Part shown: positions 59,351 to 64,000 of the stretch, piece after piece
Position numbering within the stretch: the stretch's first letter is position 1
How the letters are laid out: each line of letters begins with the position of its first letter
Origin: Cellulomonas sp. PhB143
GTDB taxonomy: Bacteria > Actinomycetota > Actinomycetes > Actinomycetales > Cellulomonadaceae
NCBI RefSeq assembly: GCF_003752595.1
Contig: NZ_RKIJ01000012.1
Span: 310,001-374,000, forward strand
Direction of reading: 5' to 3'
Length of the DNA stretch: 64,000 nucleotides
Notes under the pieces: generated by a model
Told to the model about the DNA's origin: nothing
Database searches by the model: none
The model's input: only the letters and a program-made list of their open reading frames with translations
Translations under genes and position numbers: made by a program

Positions 59351-60460
59351 CTAACCGATGACCGCCTCGTCAACGTCATCCTCGCCGTCAGCATCATGGG
59401 CGCGGGTAATAGTCGGACTCGGCGCGCCCGAAGAAGGCTGCCAAGCCATGATCTTCGCGAAGACCTGCGGCTCACTCACCTTACGGACGAGGTAGTTAAC
59501 CCACGCCGGCGTGTAGACGTACTCGCCGAAGGCGTCGTTGTAGCGGCAGAAGTCCGACTTCGTCTTCTCAGGAGTCGGACTGTCGGCGGGGGGCCGGACA
59601 CCGAAGTACCGCCAGGCCTGAGTGTGCGCATGCATCGTGAACTCGATATTGACCTGTTCGCCGACCTGTTTCACGACGTCCTTCGGCCGGAGGTTCCCAA
59701 GGTCTTCCACCGGCACGTACTTGTCCTGGATGATCGTCTGGAACTGGTCCAGTGCCTCCGTCTGTTCGGGCGTGAGGTCTTCCATACGGATGAAGCTGAT
59801 GCTCGCGTCGGCCGTCGTCCGAGGGCCCTTGTGCGGCACGAGGAAGACCCGGAACTCGAACCTCTGATCCGCCAACGTGTCCGGCTGCAGGCCGGTCTCG
59901 AAGTCCTGCACCCACTCGAGCACGGCCTTTGGCACCCGGCTTCGCACCCGTTTCGCCGCCTCTACAGCTGAGTCGGTCAGCACAGACATGAACAACGGGA
60001 ATCGGAGTTCCTGTGCCACACCCTCCTCGGCCCCGAACAGTTCGACGACTGCCCTCTCGTAGTTGAGGAGCAGCGCCTGGGTCTTGCCCGCAACGAGCGA
60101 CGCGATGTCTCGCTCGTATCGGTGCTCGATGCGGTTACGGATCAGCATGAAGAACTCGACGTTCCGCCGGACCGGGTCGTGCTCAGTGAAGCGTTCCTTG
60201 AGCAACGTGCTCAGCGGCTTGTGCTTCCACTCGCCATCCTCGTGGTGGCGCACTCTCCAACCGCGCGCGTCACGGATGAACAGATCACCGTCGTCCTTTT
60301 CGGTCGCGGCCTGCAGCAGTCGGAGCCACGCCAGGTTCATGTGCACGACGAAGGCTTCAAGCTGACGCTCATTGCCAGAACGGTTGTACAGATCGACGGC
60401 GAGGCGTGCTTCGTTCTTCGAGGCCTGGAGCATGTGCCACCAGCGAGGACGGGGTGCCAT
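59351..60460 (-). CDS. DUF3644 protein with HEPN-like motif
   Basis: The 369-residue protein has the DUF3644 N-terminal pattern EARLAVDLYNRSGNERQLEAFVVHMNLAWLRLLQA. The segment VEFFMLIRNRIEHRYE carries R108-x4-H113, as in HEPN RNases. The C-terminal half (about 200-369) is unrecognised. It faces nurA tail-to-tail, so it is transcribed separately. DUF3644 genes are often found in defence islands; that it is an RNA-cutting effector is inference. ATG 60460 is used; an ATG nine codons later is an alternative. Confidence 0.75.
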   Translation of the reverse strand: MAPRPRWWHMLQASKNEARLAVDLYNRSGNERQLEAFVVHMNLAWLRLLQAATEKDDGDLFIRDARGWRVRHHEDGEWKHKPLSTLLKERFTEHDPVRRNVEFFMLIRNRIEHRYERDIASLVAGKTQALLLNYERAVVELFGAEEGVAQELRFPLFMSVLTDSAVEAAKRVRSRVPKAVLEWVQDFETGLQPDTLADQRFEFRVFLVPHKGPRTTADASISFIRMEDLTPEQTEALDQFQTIIQDKYVPVEDLGNLRPKDVVKQVGEQVNIEFTMHAHTQAWRYFGVRPPADSPTPEKTKSDFCRYNDAFGEYVYTPAWVNYLVRKVSEPQVFAKIMAWQPSSGAPSPTITRAHDADGEDDVDEAVIG

Positions 60461-60746
60461 GGCCTCAGCCTATGGAGTTGTCCGGCGGGGCAACAGCGCG
60501 ACCGGCTGCGGTAGTCGCGTCGCCACTCGACCGTGGAGTCGTCGCCGACTCGCTGACTCGAAGCGCTGCAACACAACTCGCCACGCTGACCGTCGCGGGG
60601 CGGGGGCTCTCCGCATCGTCACGGCACGCTCTCCTGGTGTGCCGCAGGAGCGCAGGTGTGCCTGGCGGGACCCTGCTGGTGTGCCTGGCCCCTCGCATCG
60701 CGCAGGCCTCGTGCTGGTCAGCGAGTTTCCGGAACCACCCACGTGA
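60461..60746. other. Spacer with insertion-sequence-end motif
   Basis: No gene is convincing. It contains the DUF3644 promoter side and the first copy of the GGTGTGCCTGG repeat unit (60654-60734). Confidence 0.5.
60654..60734. repeat. Insertion-sequence-end-like repeat, left copy
   Basis: AGGTGTGCCTGG, 12 bases, GGTGTGCCTGGC, 24 bases, then CTGGTCAGCGAGTTTCCGGA. The same parts with exactly the same spacing recur at 63919-63999. Repeated short units near an end are typical of transposase-binding termini such as those of IS21-like elements. Confidence 0.7.
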
Positions 60747-61091
60747 GGCTGTTCTCGGTTTCGAGAGCAGCGAACTTCGAAAAGTCCCGGCCGGGATACT
60801 CCGGCCGGGACTTTCGTCGTTTCTGGGTGTTCGTGCGGTCCTGCGTGGTCTCGCGGCGAGGTGATGCGCGACGGCGCGGCCTGCGTGGTGCTGATCGGGC
60901 TGGTTCAGCGGACGGTTGGGACGATTTCGAGCGGTTCTGGGGCGTGCTGATCTGTCCGGCGGTGCTGCCGGTGTTCAGGTGGTCGGGTTGTGGGGGGTGT
61001 TGCCGGCCGTGCGAGGTGGTCCTCGTCGGGGTTTGGTGCGCGAGCGGGTGGTGTAGCCGATGGACCGGTCGTCTTTGGGCTCGTCGAGGTA
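60747..61091. repeat. Right copy of the 345-bp direct repeat
   Basis: It corresponds to 50065-50410: perfect terminator hairpin, then the reverse-coded end of a DDE transposase (IGYTTRSRTKPRRGPPRT). The transposase body is missing, replaced after 61091 by IS256 debris. It marks a former second copy of the mobile unit. Confidence 0.9.
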
Positions 61092-61470
61092 TCGGCGTGA
61101 CCACCCGCGGGGAACGCGACGTCCTCAGGATCTGGACCGGCGACGGCGGCGAGGGCGCGAAGTTCTGGCTCAGCGTCCTGACGGAGTTCAAGAACCGGAG
61201 GCGTGGCGGACGTGTGCATCGCGGTCTGCGACGGTTTCGAGGGCCTGTAGGAAACGACACGACCCTGTGGGAGCACGCGCAGGCCCAGACCTGCGTGTTC
61301 CACCTGATCCGCAACACGTTCCGCTACGCCGCCCGGCAGGACTGGGGACAAGATGTCCCGGGACCTGAAGCTGATCTACAGGGCGGTGAACGCCGAGCAG
61401 GCCGAGGTTCGGATGACGACTTCGCCGAGGAATGGGACGCCAAGTACCCGGCAGTGGGGACGTGTGACTG
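61092..61470 (+). pseudogene. IS256-family transposase fragment with several frameshifts
   Basis: GERDVLRIWTGDGGEGAKFW, VADVCIAVCDGFEGL, TCVFHLIRNTFRYAARQDW, KMSRDLKLIYRAVNAEQAEV and DDFAEEWDAKYPAV are consecutive pieces of an IS256/Mutator transposase, but they lie in different frames. Both ends of the gene are missing. It cannot make a working protein. Confidence 0.85.
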
Positions 61471-61572
61471 AGCCGGCGCCCGGCGGGCGATCGCCGATTT
61501 CACCCGACGCCAGCCCTACCACGTGACGCGCCGCTGACATGATTGCCCTCGAGGCCGACGTGAAGGAGCCCC

Positions 61573-63768
61573 GTGGACGCCAAGACGTACCCATTGCAGG
61601 AGATTCTGAAGCCGGAGCGCCGGTACATAATCCCGACGTTCCAACGCGACTACGAGTGGACGCTTGACGGTCAGTGGAGACTCCTGTTCGAGGACCTGGA
61701 GAGCACGGCAGACAAGCTCCTTGATGCACGTTCAAGCCAGGTCGAGAACACCGTCGTCCTGAAGAACAGGGAGCAGAGCGTCACCCCGCACTTCATGGGG
61801 GCGATCGTCTGTGCGAGCCTGCCGTTCGCGACGGGAAGTGTCGCGCTCCGCTCGGTGATCGACGGTCAGCAACGCCTCACCACAATCCAGCTCCTAGTGC
61901 GAGGGCTGCTGGACGTGCTCCAGGAAGCCGAGTCGGACAGGCGCAGATCAGTTCGCCGCATGCTCTTCAACCCCGACGACGTCGTGGACTCGCCTGAAGA
62001 GGTCCACAAGCTCTGGCCGCGACGACGGGATCGCGAGGTCTGGCCCACCGCGATGGCAGATGCGGTCCCTGCCTACTCCGGGAGCAAGGACCACCTGTAC
62101 CTTCAGGCGCGCCGCTATTTTTCGGAGGCCGTCCGGCAGAGTGCGCTCAATGACGCAGGCGAATTGGATCCCACGCGTCTCCAGGCGTTGGCGGACGCAT
62201 TGTCGAGCCTGTTCAAGCTCGTCGTAATCGATCTTGAGGAAAACGACGACGCGCAGGTCATCTTCGAGGTGCTCAACGGCCGTCAGACGCCGCTTGCAGC
62301 GATCGACCTCGTGAAGAACCTTCTCTTCCTCCGAGGCGAACTTGCCGACGAGGACGTCGACCGACTTTACGACACGTACTGGGCGGACTTCGACGACGAC
62401 TGGTGGAAGTCCGTCGTCGGACGAGGCCACGCGGCGCGGGGCCGGCGCGATGTTCTGCTCTCGGTCTGGCTCACTGGTGTCTCCGGCTTCGAGGCGAACG
62501 TCAGTCACCTCTACCGGGAGGCGAGGGAGTACTTGAACGGTCCTAGCGCCCCGGACACCGAGCAAGTTCTTCGTGAGCTCAGCGAGTACGCGAAGGCCTA
62601 TCGCGCCATCTACGGCGTTGGAACCGTCGATCCGCGTTTGCGCACGTCGTACGACAGGCTCAACGAGTTCGAGATCACGACTGCGGTGCCGCTCCTTGCC
62701 TGGTTGCGCATCGCTTCGCTCGAGGTGGTCAGCCTCGACGACGAGGTGCGTGCTGTCCGTGCAGTCGAGTCGTGGGCGATGCGGCGTTCCTATGTGGGCT
62801 GGCAGACCCGCGGGTACGGCACCCACCTGGCTCGCGTCTTGCGTGTCGCGATGCGCGCGGCCGAAGCAGGTCGGAACGTCGCGGATGCGGTCGTCGACTC
62901 GCTCAAGGACGGGACGCTCGCATGGCCAACGGACGAGGACGTGCGCGGAGCGTTCCTGTCGCGGCCGTTCTACAACGCCGTCGCGCAGTACCGAATCCGC
63001 GCGTTGTTCCGAGCGATCGACAGCCAGCTCCGCCATGAGGACCCGCACGAGCCGACCGCGACGATTGGGTTTGACGACCTGCAGATCGAACACGTCTTGC
63101 CGCGCAGTTGGATGGCGCATTGGCCACTGACGGACCCCACGGGCAACCCCGTCGACCCCGACTCCGCAGACGCTGCAGCGGCACAGATGCTGCTCCAGCG
63201 CCGACAGGTACTCGACCGACTGGGCAACCTCACTCTCGTCACGCAGGCGTTCAACCTCGACGTGTCCAACCTTGGGTGGTCCGCGAAGCGTCCGGAGTTC
63301 GCGAAGCAAGGCGCACTGGTGATCAACAAGGGCGTCGCGGCCGTCCCAGAGTGGAACGAGGTCGAGATCAACGCACGAGGTGTCTTCCTCGCGGACGTGG
63401 CTACCCGCGTGTGGCCCGACCCGTTCGCTCTTGGGGCGTCAGGTCGCCTGAACTCTGCGCCGACACCGACCAGACCCGCCGCGATCACTGCCGAGCCAGC
63501 CGCGGTAAGGACGGCTACCCCGGTCCCCGGCCAACCAGTTGGTTCCATCGCTCCCTTGGTCATTGCGCTCGAGACCGTGGAGATGCAAGTGGCCGACGCC
63601 GATGCACCGTGGCCCGGCTGGGGTGTAGTCGTGAAGTGCGTCGGCGGCAGCGCCTACCTCAATCGCACCAATGTCGACGTGCGGAGCGAACAGGCAGGAA
63701 AGGTCGCCACGTGGGCTGCGGCCGGCGTGGGCGAGGAACGGGGCAACTATCTGCGCATCTCGCTGTGA
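61573..63768 (+). CDS. DUF262-DUF1524 protein, GmrSD-type (type IV) restriction enzyme
   Basis: The 731-residue protein fuses a ParB-like DUF262 domain to an HNH-type DUF1524 domain. DUF262 carries PTFQRDYEW at 22-29 and VIDGQQRLTT around residue 97. DUF1524 carries QIEHVLPRSW near 505 and RLGNLTLVTQAFN. This is the single-chain GmrSD arrangement, whose characterised members cut DNA with modified cytosines. A further C-terminal domain of about 75 residues (GWGVVVKCVGGSAYLNR to the end) follows a Pro/Thr linker and is not part of the usual pair. GTG 61573 has GAAGGAG four bases upstream. It is separated from the HerA-NurA cassette by IS debris. Confidence 0.88.
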   Translation: MDAKTYPLQEILKPERRYIIPTFQRDYEWTLDGQWRLLFEDLESTADKLLDARSSQVENTVVLKNREQSVTPHFMGAIVCASLPFATGSVALRSVIDGQQRLTTIQLLVRGLLDVLQEAESDRRRSVRRMLFNPDDVVDSPEEVHKLWPRRRDREVWPTAMADAVPAYSGSKDHLYLQARRYFSEAVRQSALNDAGELDPTRLQALADALSSLFKLVVIDLEENDDAQVIFEVLNGRQTPLAAIDLVKNLLFLRGELADEDVDRLYDTYWADFDDDWWKSVVGRGHAARGRRDVLLSVWLTGVSGFEANVSHLYREAREYLNGPSAPDTEQVLRELSEYAKAYRAIYGVGTVDPRLRTSYDRLNEFEITTAVPLLAWLRIASLEVVSLDDEVRAVRAVESWAMRRSYVGWQTRGYGTHLARVLRVAMRAAEAGRNVADAVVDSLKDGTLAWPTDEDVRGAFLSRPFYNAVAQYRIRALFRAIDSQLRHEDPHEPTATIGFDDLQIEHVLPRSWMAHWPLTDPTGNPVDPDSADAAAAQMLLQRRQVLDRLGNLTLVTQAFNLDVSNLGWSAKRPEFAKQGALVINKGVAAVPEWNEVEINARGVFLADVATRVWPDPFALGASGRLNSAPTPTRPAAITAEPAAVRTATPVPGQPVGSIAPLVIALETVEMQVADADAPWPGWGVVVKCVGGSAYLNRTNVDVRSEQAGKVATWAAAGVGEERGNYLRISL

Positions 63769-63918
63769 TGAGCTGCCGTCCCTCACGTGAGCGCCGTGCT
63801 GGCCGGTGGGGCAGGACGCACTGGGCCGATGGAGGAGGTTCTGGTGTTCATCCCGCCTCTCAGAGATTGATCATGGGAGATGCCCCGAGCAGCCTTGAGA
63901 ACCGCCCCGATCGATGGC

Positions 63919-63999
63919 AGGTGTGCCTGGAAGGTACGGCGGGGTGTGCCTGGCTTCAGCGGTGACCGTGCATCGGGACTGGTCAGCGCATTTCCGGAA
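63919..63999. repeat. Insertion-sequence-end-like repeat, right copy
   Basis: Second occurrence of the GGTGTGCCTGG unit pattern with identical spacing, ending at the window edge in CTGGTCAGCGCATTTCCGGA. An insertion sequence may continue outside the window. The rest of 63769-64000 holds no gene that I can support. Confidence 0.7.
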
Positions 64000-64000
64000 T

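Noticed and set aside
59660-59680. GTTTCACGACGTC as a possible parS
   Set aside because: Only the left half matches; the right half lacks GTGAAAC.

Overview
This 64-kb window has very high GC and reads as the replication-origin region of an actinobacterial chromosome. Gene order and protein style suggest Micrococcales (Cellulomonadaceae or Promicromonosporaceae-like). That placement is an inference from gene order, a DLW-39-type small ORF, crgA, fhaAB-pstP-rodA-pbpA-pknAB and GTTTCACGTGAAAC-type parS sites; no database search was possible.

Left part (1-24.7 kb) is the classical origin block. It starts with the tail of a membrane protein beside trxB-trxA, then an aminotransferase and a D-Ala-D-Ala ligase-like gene. 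Read away from the origin on the minus strand come rpmH, rnpA, yidD, yidC, khpB, rsmG, parA and parB. On the plus strand come dnaA, dnaN, gnd, recF, dciA, gyrB, gyrA and a DUF3566 membrane protein. The likely origin is the DnaA-box-rich dnaA-dnaN spacer (about 14287-14718). Four parS sites lie inside parA/parB and a fifth lies in a 1.2-kb gene-free stretch between rsmG and parA.

Middle part (24.7-50 kb) holds tRNA-Ile, a 39-residue DLW-39 protein and tRNA-Ala, then two ferric-siderophore ABC uptake loci with IdeR/DmdR-like iron boxes. After these come a cyclophilin, a zinc-finger rhomboid protease, crgA, DUF881, a class E sortase, a small membrane protein and a trpG/pabA-type amidotransferase. 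The cell-wall/Ser-Thr-kinase operon follows, in transcription order fhaA, fhaB, pstP, rodA/ftsW, pbpA, pknA, pknB. Together these genes control replication initiation, segregation, division and peptidoglycan synthesis.

Right part (50-64 kb), directly beyond tRNA-Leu(CAG), is an accessory island. It begins with a three-gene mobile unit: a small DNA-binding-like protein, a tyrosine-recombinase-like protein lacking a recognisable catalytic tyrosine, and a DDE-type transposase. A HAD pseudogene broken by a 4-bp duplication and IS3 debris follow. Next is a compact cassette of D12-class adenine methyltransferase, HerA-like ATPase and NurA-like nuclease, with a convergent DUF3644 gene carrying a HEPN-like R-x4-H motif. 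Then come IS256 debris and a DUF262-DUF1524 (GmrSD-type) restriction protein. A 345-bp direct repeat about 10.7 kb apart brackets the mobile unit and the methylase-HerA-NurA cassette. An 81-bp insertion-sequence-end-like repeat brackets the GmrSD gene. The methylase-HerA-NurA-DUF3644 cassette is the best candidate for an under-described anti-phage system.
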